From Desulfomonile tiedjei DSM 6799 (lineage in GTDB: Bacteria > Desulfobacterota > Desulfomonilia > Desulfomonilales > Desulfomonilaceae), in the NCBI RefSeq assembly GCF_000266945.1, contig NC_018025.1:310001-374000 (forward strand): DNA of 64,000 bases. Reading direction: 5' to 3'. The notes under the pieces were generated by a model that saw nothing but the letters and a program-made list of their open reading frames with translations, had not been told where the DNA came from and ran no database searches. A program made the translations under genes and the position numbers. Of this stretch, positions 33,838 to 43,926 are shown piece after piece. Every line of letters starts with the position of its first letter. Position 1 is the first letter of the stretch.

Positions 33838-34530
33838 TTAAACCCACGTAGCTTTAGGATTGTCCTTGTTCAAAATTCCCCGACCGCCGAACACCATGCC
33901 GAAATTGACCCTTCCAAAGGGATACAGGACATAATGGGAGATCTTACTGAATGGGACGTAGATAAGGAAAAATGTGGTCATGAGGAAGAATACCCACATG
34001 GCGAGAGTTTCCGCTTGCCCTTGGGTCCAGAACCAGAGAGCCACAACGCCTACTGCGAAAAAAACGGTCATAAGGCTTATCGCGAAATAATCGTCAGGCG
34101 AGCTGATTATTTTGATCTCAGTCACTGTCAGTCGTCGATAAATGCGCCGCAGCCCGATCAGGCAAGCCAGTCCCATGAACAGCATGATTACGCCCGTAAC
34201 GGTCGGCGTCATGACCGAAGGTGCCAGCGGAATGATGAAAGTGGCTCCGATGGTTAAAGCAACAGCGATATGGAAGATCATGAATTCAGTGTAAAAGTAC
34301 AGGTTTTTCGAAGTGCTCTCCATATCCCAGGGTCTCAACACATTAAATAGAGAGTGAATTGACCCTCTTACCCGGTCGCCCTTTAATTCCGCGCGTTCCG
34401 CGGGGAAGGGCTTTTTCAAAAGCGTCGAAATTTTGATGATGTACATGAGAGCCATGAAACTCAACGCAATATATTGAACCGGCTCCTCGAGAATGTACAA
34501 TGCATGGCTAACCGCGTTTTCCATAGGCAT
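33838..34530 (-). CDS. cytochrome b-like membrane subunit (NarI/DsrM/TmcC type)
   Basis: A 230-residue protein with about five membrane segments ('YIALSFMALMYIIKIST', 'FMIFHIAVALTIGATFIIPLA', 'VTGVIMLFMGLACLIGL', 'FAISLMTVFFAVGVVALWFW', 'WVFFLMTTFFLIYVPFSKISHYV'). His residues in 'FHIAVAL', 'SHALYIL' and 'KISHYVLYP' could ligate heme b, as in the NarI-like subunits. It would exchange electrons between the quinone pool or periplasm and the FeS/CCG subunit next door. AAGGAG precedes the ATG. First gene of the operon that runs down to the stress protein gene. Confidence 0.82.
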   Translation of the reverse strand: MPMENAVSHALYILEEPVQYIALSFMALMYIIKISTLLKKPFPAERAELKGDRVRGSIHSLFNVLRPWDMESTSKNLYFYTEFMIFHIAVALTIGATFIIPLAPSVMTPTVTGVIMLFMGLACLIGLRRIYRRLTVTEIKIISSPDDYFAISLMTVFFAVGVVALWFWTQGQAETLAMWVFFLMTTFFLIYVPFSKISHYVLYPFGRVNFGMVFGGRGILNKDNPKATWV

Positions 34531-35014
34531 CCATCTCCTTATCTCTTTTTCAGCATGGTAAGGATCGTCCTTGAGTCCTCAGTCAGAATACGAAAGATCT
34601 TTAGGGCAACACCGGTGATGCAATGCATATGCCAAGAAGAGATGCTTGATTTCGGACCGTTTGCAAATGGAATTGGCTGAAAGTTGAAGGGGCAATCTCT
34701 ACTGAATCGATGTCAGAATTCTTTACATCTTGTTAAAAGAACAGATAGGCAGGACATCGCGGACGGTACTTTCTTCAAATAGGATTTGACAACACTTGCC
34801 GAAGTGTTTTGGACCCAATCCGGTCGAACATGTATGGACTGAAAACGGGATGAATTCATGGCATGTTATGAGAGAACTCTTAAATGGCTCAAAAATAAGG
34901 TAAATGTCCGGTCTTTGACTTTTCGAGAAGAGAGAATCACTTTTGAAGCGGAATAAGGCATAATGGAGTCCGCTTGCAAGGGGTCCGTTGGAATCTACTG
35001 AACGAGGGACACAT
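34531..35014. other. intergenic region between divergent genes, no gene seen
   Basis: About 480 bp that should hold the promoter of the redox operon (minus) and of the YdcZ-like gene (plus). No CxxCH-rich frame is visible, so no cytochrome c partner is hidden here. No R1 or R2 copy. Confidence 0.5.
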
Positions 35015-35458
35015 ATGGAATTTTGTTACATTCTTCTTGCTATGATTGCAGGAGCATGCGCTCCGGTGCAAGCCGGGATCAATTCGCAGCTCAGGTTATG
35101 GACTGACGATCCGATTGTCGCGGCAACCATATCCTTTGCAGTGGGGACTTTGGGTTTGCTCGGGTATGTTTTCGTGTTGAAAATTCCCTGGCCTCCTTTT
35201 TCTACTGCAGGCAGTCTGCCGTGGTGGCAATGGACCGGTGGGTTTTTGGGAGCTTTTCTCGTTGTAATTACAATCATTCTAGCACCCAGAATGGGCGCGG
35301 CAACCATGATCGGATTTCTGATTGCCGGTCAAATGCTTGTGAGTCTGGTGCTGGATCACTTCGGCCTAATTGGCTATGAGATCCGACCGGCAAGTCTTGT
35401 CAGGATAATCGGTGCTGCCCTTCTCATTGTTGGGGTCGTGCTCATAAGAAAATTTTGA
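35015..35458 (+). CDS. YdcZ/DUF606-like membrane protein (DMT superfamily)
   Basis: A 147-residue protein with five membrane segments: 'YILLAMIAGACAPVQAGINS', 'AATISFAVGTLGLLGYVFVL', 'GGFLGAFLVVITIILAPRMG', 'ATMIGFLIAGQMLVSLVLD' and 'LVRIIGAALLIVGVVLIRKF'. The opening 'AGACAPVQAGINSQL' and the 'GGxLGA' pattern are typical of the DUF606/YdcZ half-size permeases of the drug/metabolite transporter superfamily, which usually act as dimers. ATG 35015 follows GAGGGA. Single gene; substrate unknown. Confidence 0.82.
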   Translation: MEFCYILLAMIAGACAPVQAGINSQLRLWTDDPIVAATISFAVGTLGLLGYVFVLKIPWPPFSTAGSLPWWQWTGGFLGAFLVVITIILAPRMGAATMIGFLIAGQMLVSLVLDHFGLIGYEIRPASLVRIIGAALLIVGVVLIRKF

Positions 35459-35720
35459 AAGAGCCCTGTTGAATAAGATTTACAGCGAGCGTACGCTCAA
35501 TCACATGTTGTCACACGTAATAATGCTCTCCGTATTGTCTCTCCCTAATATTGCCCCCTAAAACTGGAGAAAGCCCTTTTTTGCAGGCGATTTTCTTTGA
35601 GCTTTACGATGAAAGCTGAATGCGGATTCCCTTCTCAAGACTATTTGGGGCGGCATCGCAAAATGGATCGCTGTTTTCGTCCGGTTGGAAAAGCCTTGAC
35701 AAGATTTTTTTGAGGCTCTA

Positions 35721-35736
35721 TAGATAGGCTTGTCTA
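35721..35736. promoter_or_regulatory. operator-like palindrome 1 upstream of DtxR-like gene
   Basis: TAGATAGGCTTGTCTA is an imperfect 16-bp dyad (TAGA-AGGCTT-TCTA). It lies 46 bp before the start of the regulator, in the likely promoter, next to a second dyad. Length and AT-rich arms fit DtxR/MntR-type operators. Confidence 0.5.
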
Positions 35737-35740
35737 ACAA

Positions 35741-35758
35741 AGATAGATAGCTCTATCT
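35741..35758. promoter_or_regulatory. operator-like palindrome 2 upstream of DtxR-like gene
   Basis: AGATAGATAGCTCTATCT has outer arms AGATAG/CTATCT around ATAGCT. It lies 24 bp before the start codon, so bound protein would block transcription or ribosome access. Five bases separate it from dyad 1, which fits paired dimers of a metal-dependent repressor. Confidence 0.5.
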
Positions 35759-35781
35759 CATCCTTGTCATAGGAGGAGCTT

Positions 35782-36237
35782 ATGGAGTCACCGACAGCTC
35801 TTAACGCAGTTCAAGAGGAATACCTTATAGCAGCCCTGCTCTTTGAAAAAAGAAATTTCCGTGTCCCGATTGCGGCACTGGCAAAGCATTTTGGGATACA
35901 TTTCTGCTTCGCACGCGCAGCGGTTAACGGGTTGGTGAAAATCGGCCTTCTGGAGCTATCGCCGCACTCTGGTGCTCGGCTTACGGTAGAGGGTGGAGTG
36001 AGAGCTCGTGACATTGAGCGTCGGCGGACCGCAATTGTCGAGGCATTGTCCGAGACTCTCGACTTGGATATGAAAACCGCCGAAGAAGCCGCTCGCAATA
36101 TGAGAAGGGCTCTCTCCCGTTCCGATGTAAATCGGATCATGTGCTCCCGTCTCCGGCTTCGTCAGTCCACGTTGATGGACAGCGTAGAGCCCAACTCCGA
36201 AAGACGTACTATCGTGTCTTTCCCTTCATCTGTATAG
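35782..36237 (+). CDS. DtxR/MntR-like winged-helix regulator
   Basis: A 151-residue protein. Residues 10-70 form a winged helix ('YLIAALLFEKRNFRVPIAAL', 'FARAAVNGLVKIGLLELSPHSGARLT'), the arrangement found in DtxR-family metalloregulators. Residues 75-125 are helical ('RRRTAIVEALSETLDLDMKTAEEAARNM'), matching the dimerisation/metal-binding domain, though classical metal ligands (Cys/His/Glu sets) are few. GGAGGAGCTT precedes the ATG. It is followed 89 bp later by a FeoA-domain gene and preceded by two dyads, so it probably represses this unit in response to Fe2+ or Mn2+. Confidence 0.7.
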   Translation: MESPTALNAVQEEYLIAALLFEKRNFRVPIAALAKHFGIHFCFARAAVNGLVKIGLLELSPHSGARLTVEGGVRARDIERRRTAIVEALSETLDLDMKTAEEAARNMRRALSRSDVNRIMCSRLRLRQSTLMDSVEPNSERRTIVSFPSSV

Positions 36238-36326
36238 GTTCTTGCCACAGGCGGGAGCGCCTCATGGCCGAAATAACATTTACAGTCAGATGTGGTCACT
36301 TTCGATATTCGTAGTGGAGAAATGGT

Positions 36327-36839
36327 ATGTGGGAGATTTCAATAATTGTCGGCATGGGATTAGCAACAGGCCTGTTTCTTCTGAGAAATCAGTTGCGCAA
36401 ACTTGCTGTAGGCGATACTGAACAGTACTGCTGCAAAGGCGAATATTCGCCAGTGAATTCTTATTGTCAAAATACTAAGCCGCTAATTTCAGGTAACTGT
36501 CGCGGTTTCGAGGCTGACCCCTTGGACAAAAACCCTTCGGCAGCGGAATCAAGGTCAACCAAAAGTCGCGACCCGATAAAAGGACTCTCTGCCCGTTCTC
36601 TCCTCAGCATTGAACCCGGGAGAACGGGAACAGTGTTGGCACTTACCGGCGGACGTGAATTTGAAGCCAAGCTGATCAGCATGGGATTTAATGTAGGCAG
36701 TGAGGTCACAATATTAAAGAACGGAGTCGGCGGGACCGGTCTTCTCGTCGCCACGGGAGACACTCGCTTGGCTATCGGAAAAGGAATCGCTGAACGAATA
36801 GTCGTGGCAGTAGATTCTACGGATGAATCGATAGACTAA
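36327..36839 (+). CDS. membrane-anchored FeoA-domain protein
   Basis: A 170-residue protein. The N terminus has one membrane segment ('IIVGMGLATGLFLLRNQL'), a Cys-containing polar linker (about 30-85, 'YCCKGEYSPVNSYCQ', 'GNCRGFE'), and a C-terminal FeoA/SH3-like domain (90-165): 'LSIEPGRTGTVLALTGGREFEAKLISMGFNVGSEVTIL' in pieces and 'GDTRLAIGKGIAERIVV'. FeoA domains regulate the FeoB ferrous-iron channel. Here the domain is tethered to the membrane and no feoB is nearby, which is unusual. The four Cys of the linker might bind iron. Likely co-transcribed with the DtxR-like gene. Confidence 0.72.
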   Translation: MWEISIIVGMGLATGLFLLRNQLRKLAVGDTEQYCCKGEYSPVNSYCQNTKPLISGNCRGFEADPLDKNPSAAESRSTKSRDPIKGLSARSLLSIEPGRTGTVLALTGGREFEAKLISMGFNVGSEVTILKNGVGGTGLLVATGDTRLAIGKGIAERIVVAVDSTDESID

Positions 36840-36921
36840 TACCATTTCGCAATTGTACACATAACATGGCGAAGGCTGGGGTGTCCTGAGCGGAGTGATT
36901 AACAGCTTTGCGTCGTCAGAG
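36838..36921 (-). repeat. R1 interspersed repeat, copy c (reversed and truncated)
   Basis: The only copy in the opposite direction: 'ATACCATTTCGCAATTG', 'GCGAAGGCTGGGGTGTCCTG', 'AGCGGAGTGATTAACAGC', 'TTTGCGTCGTC'. The half holding CGGAGCGAAGGATACCTCC is missing. It begins at the stop codon of the FeoA-like gene. Confidence 0.8.
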
Positions 36922-36952
36922 GTCTATCAAAGTCGGTTCGTTCTCGATTGGA

Positions 36953-37894
36953 TCAGTTTATAACGTCGAGGCACTTACTATCGGTCGCGACAAGCTGAAC
37001 CTCTATTCGATTCCGTCCGTTCTTCTTGGCCCTGTAAAGTGCTTCATCCGCCGCATGGACGATCGCGTCGAGGCACATCGCTACTTTGCCGTCGACACAC
37101 GTACAACCGAAACTCATGGTCCGTAGAACTTTCTGCGTGTCACGAGCACAGTCATCCAGAATTGCTTTCCTGAGTCGTTCCGCCAGACTGATGAGATCTC
37201 CTTCACAACAATCGGGCAAGACTACCAGAAACTCTTCTCCTCCGTAACGTCCGATCGAATCATGGGATCTCAGGTTTTCTCTCATCGCCCGGCCTATGCT
37301 CCGCAGGACTCGATCGCCTACAAGATGACCATAGGAATCATTGATGCGCTTAAAGTAATCGACATCGGCAAGAATTACCCCCAAGTTTCCGCCCGATCGA
37401 GCAGATCGATCCAATTCCTTGCGGAGAATGTCCAGGATCGCAGAATGGTTCCACAGTCCTGTGAGGGAGTCTTCCTGGGCCCGCTGTTCGGCGGCTTGAC
37501 ACGCAGCCATGAGATCTTCCTGCAATTCCAGGATTCTCGTTGCCGCCCTGAGACGGACGCGAAGCTCTACCGGATCGAACGGCTTGGTAACATAATCGTC
37601 AGCCCCGGAATCGAGTCCCTTGATGATATCGTCCTTCCTGCTCTTGGCAGTGAGCAGAATCAGGTACACGTAAGGACGATCTTTCAGGGCGCGTAATCTG
37701 CGACAAATCTCTATCCCTTGAAGCTTCGGCATTTCCCAGTCAAGCAGTGCAAGCCTCGGAGGTGCGTCCTGCATGAGGAGATCCCAGGCTTGACTTCCAT
37801 CCTCACAGCCTAGGACCTCATGTCCCCATTGCTGTAAGCTCGCCTCTACCAATCGTCTGAAGAACCTGTTGTCTTCAGCCACCAGTACTTTCAT
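36953..37894 (-). CDS. response regulator diguanylate cyclase (REC-GGDEF)
   Basis: 313 residues. Receiver domain 1-120: '[12 protein letters not shown]', acceptor Asp in '[13 protein letters not shown]', Lys in '[11 protein letters not shown]'. A coiled coil (125-145) links to a GGDEF domain (146-300) with active site '[13 protein letters not shown]', metal site '[12 protein letters not shown]' and an inhibitory I-site (Arg-Ser-His-Asp five residues before GGEEF). It would make cyclic di-GMP on phosphorylation. The start overlaps the stop of the hybrid kinase by 4 bp, so that kinase's phosphorelay probably drives it. Confidence 0.93.
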   Translation of the reverse strand: MKVLVAEDNRFFRRLVEASLQQWGHEVLGCEDGSQAWDLLMQDAPPRLALLDWEMPKLQGIEICRRLRALKDRPYVYLILLTAKSRKDDIIKGLDSGADDYVTKPFDPVELRVRLRAATRILELQEDLMAACQAAEQRAQEDSLTGLWNHSAILDILRKELDRSARSGGNLGVILADVDYFKRINDSYGHLVGDRVLRSIGRAMRENLRSHDSIGRYGGEEFLVVLPDCCEGDLISLAERLRKAILDDCARDTQKVLRTMSFGCTCVDGKVAMCLDAIVHAADEALYRAKKNGRNRIEVQLVATDSKCLDVIN

Positions 37895-40800
37895 TTCCCG
37901 TCTTTCCTCATTGCCTCGGATGGCAGCGCTGCAAAGACTCGACTAAGTTCCTTCTCTACCGAGCGCAGTCCGGGCTCTGTCCGGACCGGGTCCGAGGAGA
38001 TCGCAATCCGCTCGAGTTCAGAAACGGCGTCAAAGGCGTATTTTGCCCCCAGTCCGCCAACCATTCCCTTCAGCGAATGTGCCGTCGACCTAATTTCCTC
38101 AAAATTGTTCGATCCCACTGCAAGCTTGAGATCGATCAAAAGCTTGGGGGCATCTTCCCGAAAGATATCGAGCATTTCTTTCACGAGAGCCTCTTGACCT
38201 CCCACCGCATCGAGGAGAGATTCCAGATCCAGTACGTCCAACAGACCGGATGCGGCTTGTCGAGTGACATCTTCAGCGGTCTTTGCATCGGATGCAATTC
38301 CCTCCAGTGCGCAGAACAATTCTTCACTGCTGATGGGTTTGGCGACATAACCGTCCATACCTGCGTTCAAGCATCGCTCCCTATCACCAGCCATTGCGTG
38401 AGCAGTCATAGCCACTATGGGTATTCGGGGAGCACCGTTTTTCTCAAATGCTCGTATGGCTGCGGTTGCTTCGAACCCGTCCATCAGAGGCATCTGAACG
38501 TCCATGAGGATCACGTCGAAACCTCCTCTGGTGTACGCTTCGACAGCTTCTGCCCCGTTTGGAACTACAGATATGGAGTGCCCCATTCCCGAGAGCATTC
38601 CTGATGCCACTTTTTGGTTGAAAGCATTGTCCTCGGCCAGAAGGATTCGAAGCGGACGTTCGGTTTTACGTACTTTCCGGCGTGCGGTCTCTTCAAGAGA
38701 AGAATCGCTCTTGGCTCCGGAAAGCAGCTCGTGGATCGCTGAATACAGATTGGACTTGTGGATCGGCTTGAGGAGGCATGTCTCTATACCTGCTGCCCTG
38801 CATTTTTCCGCAGAATAGTCCGGGAGAGCGGATGTCAACATTATGATATGGGTTGAAGCAAGTTCGGGGATCGCTTTGATCGCCTCAGATACTTGAAAAC
38901 CGTCCATTTCCGGCATCATGCAGTCGACCAGGACCATTGCGAAGGGGGTACCCATCTTGTAGCGCTCTCGAAGTGTCTTCAAAGCCGTCCGACCATTGTC
39001 CACGGCAGACGGGATCATGCCCCATTGAATCAGTAATTCTACAAGAATTCTACGATTCGTCGCATTATCGTCCACTATGAGTACGCGAGTTCCCTTGAGG
39101 GTCCGAAGATCCTGTGAGACAGGGATCTCGGGCGGTGCAGAATGAATCTCCATGGGAATGCGAAAGTTGAATACGCTGCCTTTTCCGGGTGAGCTCTCCA
39201 CCCAAATATTGCCGCCCATCAATTCTACCAACTGAGAAGAGATAGCGAGCCCCAGGCCGGTTCCTCCATAAGTGCGGGAAGTGGAGCTGTCAGCCTGCTC
39301 GAATGCGCAAAAAACTGTTTTCTGTTTTTGCCGGGGAATCCCGATGCCTGTGTCCGATACCTTGAAATGGAGAAGCACCTGGTGAGCACTCCTGGATTCC
39401 TCTTCCACTTCGACCAAAACCTCTCCTTTGTGAGTGAACTTTATTGCGTTTCCAACCAGGTTGATTATGATCTGGCGTATTCGTTCCGGATCACCAATAA
39501 GATGATCGGGAATACCGGGAGCAATGCGGCATACCAGTTCAAGACCTTTTGCATGAGCTTGAGATGCCAGACTATGCACGGAACCGCATACGCAATCCGT
39601 CAGGCTAAGGCCCACGAAGCTGATCTGTAGTTTTCCGGCTTCTATTTTGGAGAAATCCAATATATCGTTTATTATTGCCAATAATGAATGGCCGGACGTC
39701 TCGATTGTCTGGATGTACTCCCGCTGCACAGGGGTCAATTCAGTATTTTGTGCCAATTCGGCCATGCCGATGATGGCGTTCATCGGTGTTCGTATTTCAT
39801 GGCTCATGTTTGCGAGAAACCTGCTCTTGCTCAAGTCTGCTTGCTCGGCTTGTCGCTTCGCCTCTGCCAATTCGGTCACATCAATGAGGTTGAGGATCAC
39901 TCCTTTGTAATCGTTATTGTCGAAAATGGGCCTGGCACGAATCGAAAGATGCAGAGAGTCGAATTCATGACTTACGTCTGCAGGAGTTTTTCTCGCTCCC
40001 CGTCTGTATTCATCCATAATCCCCTGGATCACCGGGCGGAGCTCGTCCCAGAGAATGCAATCAACTAAACGGCTGCCGACAACACTAGCTCTGTCAGCAT
40101 CTGTCCACCTGAGGAACCAACCATTTGCCTCTGTCACGATATCGTCGGGACCGGCAAAAACCACCCCCTCCTCCATCCCTTCAATCAGTGAACGGAGTTT
40201 TCGAGCTTCGGCCGACGCGCGCTTATGAGCATCCTCCAGTCTCATTTCTGCGAGCTTCTTCTCCGTGCAGTCTTCAAGTAAACCCTGAACTCCCGTTATC
40301 TTTTCATCGCTCGTGCAGAACGGTGCGAGAAAGAGCCTGAGATAAACACTGCTGTCGTCAGGGAACGAGTATTTGAGTTCCGAGATAGTATTCTGTCCCT
40401 CTTTAAGGCATTGGAGAATGCTTTTGGCTGCTTCTCCTTCCCTGAAGAACATGGAAGCCCACGAGTTTCGCCCTGTGTGTGAGTCATCCGCAGACGAAAG
40501 CATACTCTCGAGAGCGGGATTCCTGTCTCGAACGATACCTTGTTCGTCACACAGGAAAATCCCGAGAGGCGCGTTCTCCACAAGGGTCCGATATCGAATT
40601 TCGCTTTGTCGAAGAGCTTCCTGAGCCTGTATCCGTGCAGTGATATCCTGGTAGGTGACTATTAGCTCTTCTCCCTCCAGGGCTACTGCCTGAAAAGTCA
40701 AAATCTTGTCTATTCCTAAGCTGCTTCGGCAAAGAAATTCTGCACTGTGAGTTGCGCCAACAGGAAGACTTCTTGTGGCATCTTGCCATTCCGATACTGC

Positions 40801-41220
40801 TGTTTCCCATGAGTCGGCATCCGGACACGTTTTGAGAAAGAACACACCCTCATGACTGACTTCTTCCAGAGAATATCCGAACATCTCTCCGAATGCCGGA
40901 TTCAGGTGCTGGAACGTTCGATTGCTGTCAAGTATCGCAAGGCCGAACGGAACCCCGTCCACTAAGCGCTTGAAGCGCCACTCACTCTCTCTGAAAGCTT
41001 TCTCGCGTTTTGCAACTTCTGCTATGGCACACAAACCGAGAATCGCAATTATGCAATGAGAAATGAACACTACGGAGACCAGACTACGCGGAGCACTTCG
41101 TACGAACGAAATCTCTCCGAGACCAAAGCAGAACACCACAACTATCCAAGCTGTGAAAAAGAAATAATGCTGCCTATTGAACAGCTTTCCCAAACCCTCA
41201 TCCTTGGATGACGATGACAT
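37891..41220 (-). CDS. hybrid sensor histidine kinase, TM-PAS3-HisKA-HATPase-REC2-Hpt
   Basis: 1109 residues with BarA-like domain order. Two membrane segments (about 20-40 and 47-68) are followed by three PAS domains (about 80-200, 205-330 and 345-455, partly with '[11 protein letters not shown]' ends). The H-box is '[16 protein letters not shown]' (about 475), with ATPase boxes '[10 protein letters not shown]', 'DTGIGIP' and 'GTGLGLAIS'. Receiver 1 has Asp in '[11 protein letters not shown]', receiver 2 in '[11 protein letters not shown]', and the C-terminal Hpt has His in '[12 protein letters not shown]'. A complete internal phosphorelay whose final partner is likely the overlapping REC-GGDEF. 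The short periplasmic loop suggests that the signal is sensed by the PAS domains or in the membrane. Confidence 0.95.
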   Translation of the reverse strand: MSSSSKDEGLGKLFNRQHYFFFTAWIVVVFCFGLGEISFVRSAPRSLVSVVFISHCIIAILGLCAIAEVAKREKAFRESEWRFKRLVDGVPFGLAILDSNRTFQHLNPAFGEMFGYSLEEVSHEGVFFLKTCPDADSWETAVSEWQDATRSLPVGATHSAEFLCRSSLGIDKILTFQAVALEGEELIVTYQDITARIQAQEALRQSEIRYRTLVENAPLGIFLCDEQGIVRDRNPALESMLSSADDSHTGRNSWASMFFREGEAAKSILQCLKEGQNTISELKYSFPDDSSVYLRLFLAPFCTSDEKITGVQGLLEDCTEKKLAEMRLEDAHKRASAEARKLRSLIEGMEEGVVFAGPDDIVTEANGWFLRWTDADRASVVGSRLVDCILWDELRPVIQGIMDEYRRGARKTPADVSHEFDSLHLSIRARPIFDNNDYKGVILNLIDVTELAEAKRQAEQADLSKSRFLANMSHEIRTPMNAIIGMAELAQNTELTPVQREYIQTIETSGHSLLAIINDILDFSKIEAGKLQISFVGLSLTDCVCGSVHSLASQAHAKGLELVCRIAPGIPDHLIGDPERIRQIIINLVGNAIKFTHKGEVLVEVEEESRSAHQVLLHFKVSDTGIGIPRQKQKTVFCAFEQADSSTSRTYGGTGLGLAISSQLVELMGGNIWVESSPGKGSVFNFRIPMEIHSAPPEIPVSQDLRTLKGTRVLIVDDNATNRRILVELLIQWGMIPSAVDNGRTALKTLRERYKMGTPFAMVLVDCMMPEMDGFQVSEAIKAIPELASTHIIMLTSALPDYSAEKCRAAGIETCLLKPIHKSNLYSAIHELLSGAKSDSSLEETARRKVRKTERPLRILLAEDNAFNQKVASGMLSGMGHSISVVPNGAEAVEAYTRGGFDVILMDVQMPLMDGFEATAAIRAFEKNGAPRIPIVAMTAHAMAGDRERCLNAGMDGYVAKPISSEELFCALEGIASDAKTAEDVTRQAASGLLDVLDLESLLDAVGGQEALVKEMLDIFREDAPKLLIDLKLAVGSNNFEEIRSTAHSLKGMVGGLGAKYAFDAVSELERIAISSDPVRTEPGLRSVEKELSRVFAALPSEAMRKDGK

Positions 41221-42005
41221 GACAAATCACCTATATTCTTGAAGCGGCCTCACGATAACCAGTTATGTATGGAACTTCGGAAAGGCGTCCGCTCCGGGCA
41301 CGACTTCCGAATCATTGAAGCTGTCCCTTGGGAGTTCAAATTGGCTATGACAAATTTGACCTGAGATTTTTCATTTCTATAACAATTTCAGGGAGCCATG
41401 TCTCTTCGAGTAGGGAAACGAAAGGGTCCCGGGTCAGACGACGCCAATATTCTTCTTTCTACTTTGATTAGTTATGTCTAACGAAACTAGCCATCACTGT
41501 CAAGTAAAAAAGCTGAAGTTACCGGATATCGCCAGGCCACATGGATTTTCAGAACAAAACCTGCCAAACCGATCGGTATGGATCCCGACACATTGGTACT
41601 GTCACGAATTGATGAAAAGGAGTGTCGCAAGAAAAAAGGTTTGCTGCTTTTTGCTCTCATTGGTTCATTGTGTTCGTTCGGTTCTGTTTCCGAAGCGAGG
41701 AGAGATCTTGCGAGAGATAAGCAAGAAGATGTGCATATCCTGTGTTGCTTTCAAGATGTCAATGACTGAAACACGAAAGGAGAGATTCGGTGACGTCGCT
41801 TCGCTTCTCGCAATGACAACCTCGAAAGGTTGTTTCCCAAAATAGTCGAAGGCTTACTTCTCGAAGCATTTTTTTATCGACATATTGCACGATTCGTGGC
41901 AAAAAGCCTCTCACGCACGGATTTGTACTACCACGACTCAGCTCCTTCAGTATCGTTCGGGCAGGTGCCTGAAACAGCAAGAGTTCTTCATTCTGGAATA
42001 CAGGA
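41221..42005. other. long intergenic region with a REP-like fragment
   Basis: About 785 bp. Open frames here lack ribosome sites and similarity. Near 41780-41835, 'GGTGACGTCGCTTCGCTTCTCGCAATGACAACC' is, reversed, the widespread intergenic motif often mistranslated as 'CHCEERSD'. The promoter of the hybrid kinase should lie near 41230-41400. No other structure noticed. Confidence 0.5.
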
Positions 42006-42791
42006 ATGAACATGATAAAGAGCATACTGAAACGTACCCCTTTGTACCAAGCATTGAGATTTGTGCGCAGCAAAAGAGCTGCGAGAACATGGACTCCATT
42101 CGACAAGAGGATGTTGGATTTTTACCGACAATATATCGGTCCAGGAGACCTTTGTTTCGATATTGGCGCGAATATCGGTAACCGAACCAAAATATTTCTT
42201 GCTCTTGAAGCTCGTGTCGTGTCGGTTGAGCCACAACGCGATTGCGCAAGTCTCATCACAGCGGCCTATGGAAACGATCAGAAGCTCATAGTTGTGAACA
42301 AGGCAGTTGGTGCCACACATGGTCGAGCCGAGTTGGTCATTTCCGATGCCAGTCCGCTTGCATCTCTTTCGCGTGAATGGATTCATGCAGTTCAAAATTC
42401 AGGCAGGTTTTCAGACTATTCCTGGAGTCGAACTCAGTGGGTGGATGTCATCACTCTGGATGAACTCATAGCTGAGCATGGAATGCCGCGGTTCATCAAG
42501 ATCGACGTGGAGGGCTATGAATATGAGGTACTCAAAGGTCTGACCCAACCGGTGGACACACTTTCACTGGAATTTACCCCCGAGTTTCTCGAGCAGACTA
42601 TGATGTGCATAAAATATTTGAAATCTCTCGGTTCCATCGAACTAAACTATTCGCTTAAGGAGTCCATGGAACTTTGTCTGGACAAGTGGACTAACGGTGA
42701 CGCGATCGCGGATATTCTGAAAAGATTCCAGGGGGACAACATAATGTACGGAGACCTTTACGTGAGATTTTTGCGTCGGCTGGTTCGGTAA
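42006..42791 (+). CDS. FkbM-family methyltransferase
   Basis: A 261-residue soluble protein. SAM motif I is 'GDLCFDIGANIGNRTKIFLAL' (about 50-65), followed by acidic 'VVSVEPQRD' and the FkbM signature 'FIKIDVEGYEYEVLKGL' (about 165-180). FkbM enzymes O-methylate sugars of surface glycans or polyketides. It stands alone: the next gene converges and no glycan cluster is nearby, so the substrate is unclear. ATG 42006 or 42012 are both possible starts. Confidence 0.85.
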   Translation: MNMIKSILKRTPLYQALRFVRSKRAARTWTPFDKRMLDFYRQYIGPGDLCFDIGANIGNRTKIFLALEARVVSVEPQRDCASLITAAYGNDQKLIVVNKAVGATHGRAELVISDASPLASLSREWIHAVQNSGRFSDYSWSRTQWVDVITLDELIAEHGMPRFIKIDVEGYEYEVLKGLTQPVDTLSLEFTPEFLEQTMMCIKYLKSLGSIELNYSLKESMELCLDKWTNGDAIADILKRFQGDNIMYGDLYVRFLRRLVR

Positions 42792-42821
42792 CTGAATCTC
42801 TCATGCATAAGAATATGCATC

Positions 42822-43880
42822 TTATTCTATGACTATTTCGTCTCCGGGGTTCAAACCCGACAGTATCTCCACCTTTCCATTTTCCATTTTGCGGCCTGTT
42901 TTCACGTGACGAATCTTCACTTTGCCGGACTCGAGCACACGAACAGATTCCAGTTGGCCGACCGTACTGATGGCGGAAAGCGGCACCAGTATTGTCGCGC
43001 TCTCCCGAGTGTTAAAGGAGACAATCCCGTACAGCCCGGGAACAAATCCCTGGGATCCCGTTACCGGAGCCTTAATGGTGATAGTCCGCGTCTTTTCATC
43101 TCTGATGGGGACAACCTCGCGAATGGTTGAAGATTGCCTGACATTGAGAGACGGAACCGCTACCGTGACAGGGGTGCCCACGGTAAGGTATGGAGCGTAC
43201 TGTTCCCCCACTGCAGCTACGAGCTCCAACGTGTCCGGAACGTACACGCTGAACAGATTCCTTCCGGGTGTCGCGAGATCGCCGAGATTGATGGTCCGCT
43301 CGCCGATGATGCCGTCAAAAGGCGCTGTTACGGAAGCGTAAGAAAGCAGAGTGGCTGCTTCATCCAGAGCCGCCTTGGCCCTGAATTCCGCAGCCTTTGC
43401 CGTTTCGAACCGTGCGACAGCATCATCGTAGTCTTTTTTCGCAATGGATTCTTTTGCAAAGAGCGTCTTGTATCTCTCGAAATCGTTACCGGCCTTCACC
43501 AGGTCCGCTTCTGCGCTTTCCAATGCCGCTTCGGCTTGTCGTTTTCGTTCCTGTAATTCCTTGCTTTCCAGCCGAAGCAATTCTTGGCCTTTCGTGACCT
43601 TGTCGCCCGCATCGACGTTCAGTTCGACAACATAGCCGGAAACCTTTGCGGCAATACGCGCCGTTTCCCTGGGCCACACCGTTCCGGGCACAGACACCTG
43701 TCCCGAGCTTTGAACAACTTCAACCTTCTCGGTTTTGAATTTTCCTGCATTGGCTTCAAGACCAATCGTTTTGCCCGCCGGTACTTTGGGATGAAACCCT
43801 CCCTGAATCCACACGAGAGCTATCACGAGTCCGATTGCTGCAACAGATGCACTTAGGATATTCTTTTTATTCATATTCAT
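42822..43880 (-). CDS. RND/MFP efflux periplasmic adaptor
   Basis: A 352-residue exported protein with an N-terminal membrane anchor ('ILSASVAAIGLVIALVWIQGG'). Architecture of the HlyD/AcrA membrane-fusion family: lipoyl half 'ARIAAKVSGYVVELNVDAGDKVTKGQELLRLES' in pieces, a helical hairpin (100-165), the second lipoyl half 'ASVTAPFDGIIGERTINLGD', a beta-barrel, and a membrane-proximal domain 'VPLSAISTVGQ'. It would link an inner-membrane pump to an outer-membrane channel. No pump or TolC gene is next to it; the neighbours are an FkbM gene (convergent) and a rubrerythrin-like gene. Confidence 0.88.
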   Translation of the reverse strand: MNMNKKNILSASVAAIGLVIALVWIQGGFHPKVPAGKTIGLEANAGKFKTEKVEVVQSSGQVSVPGTVWPRETARIAAKVSGYVVELNVDAGDKVTKGQELLRLESKELQERKRQAEAALESAEADLVKAGNDFERYKTLFAKESIAKKDYDDAVARFETAKAAEFRAKAALDEAATLLSYASVTAPFDGIIGERTINLGDLATPGRNLFSVYVPDTLELVAAVGEQYAPYLTVGTPVTVAVPSLNVRQSSTIREVVPIRDEKTRTITIKAPVTGSQGFVPGLYGIVSFNTRESATILVPLSAISTVGQLESVRVLESGKVKIRHVKTGRKMENGKVEILSGLNPGDEIVIE

Positions 43881-43926
43881 GGAATGGTGGCGCTTTAATC
43901 AGACTTCGGCGACACCGAAATCATGA

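Noticed and set aside
34531-35014. A hidden cytochrome c gene beside the redox operon
   Set aside because: No frame with several CxxCH motifs is present on either strand.
41474-41845. Possible 123-residue protein
   Set aside because: Its end is a translated REP-like motif, and there is no ribosome site or domain.
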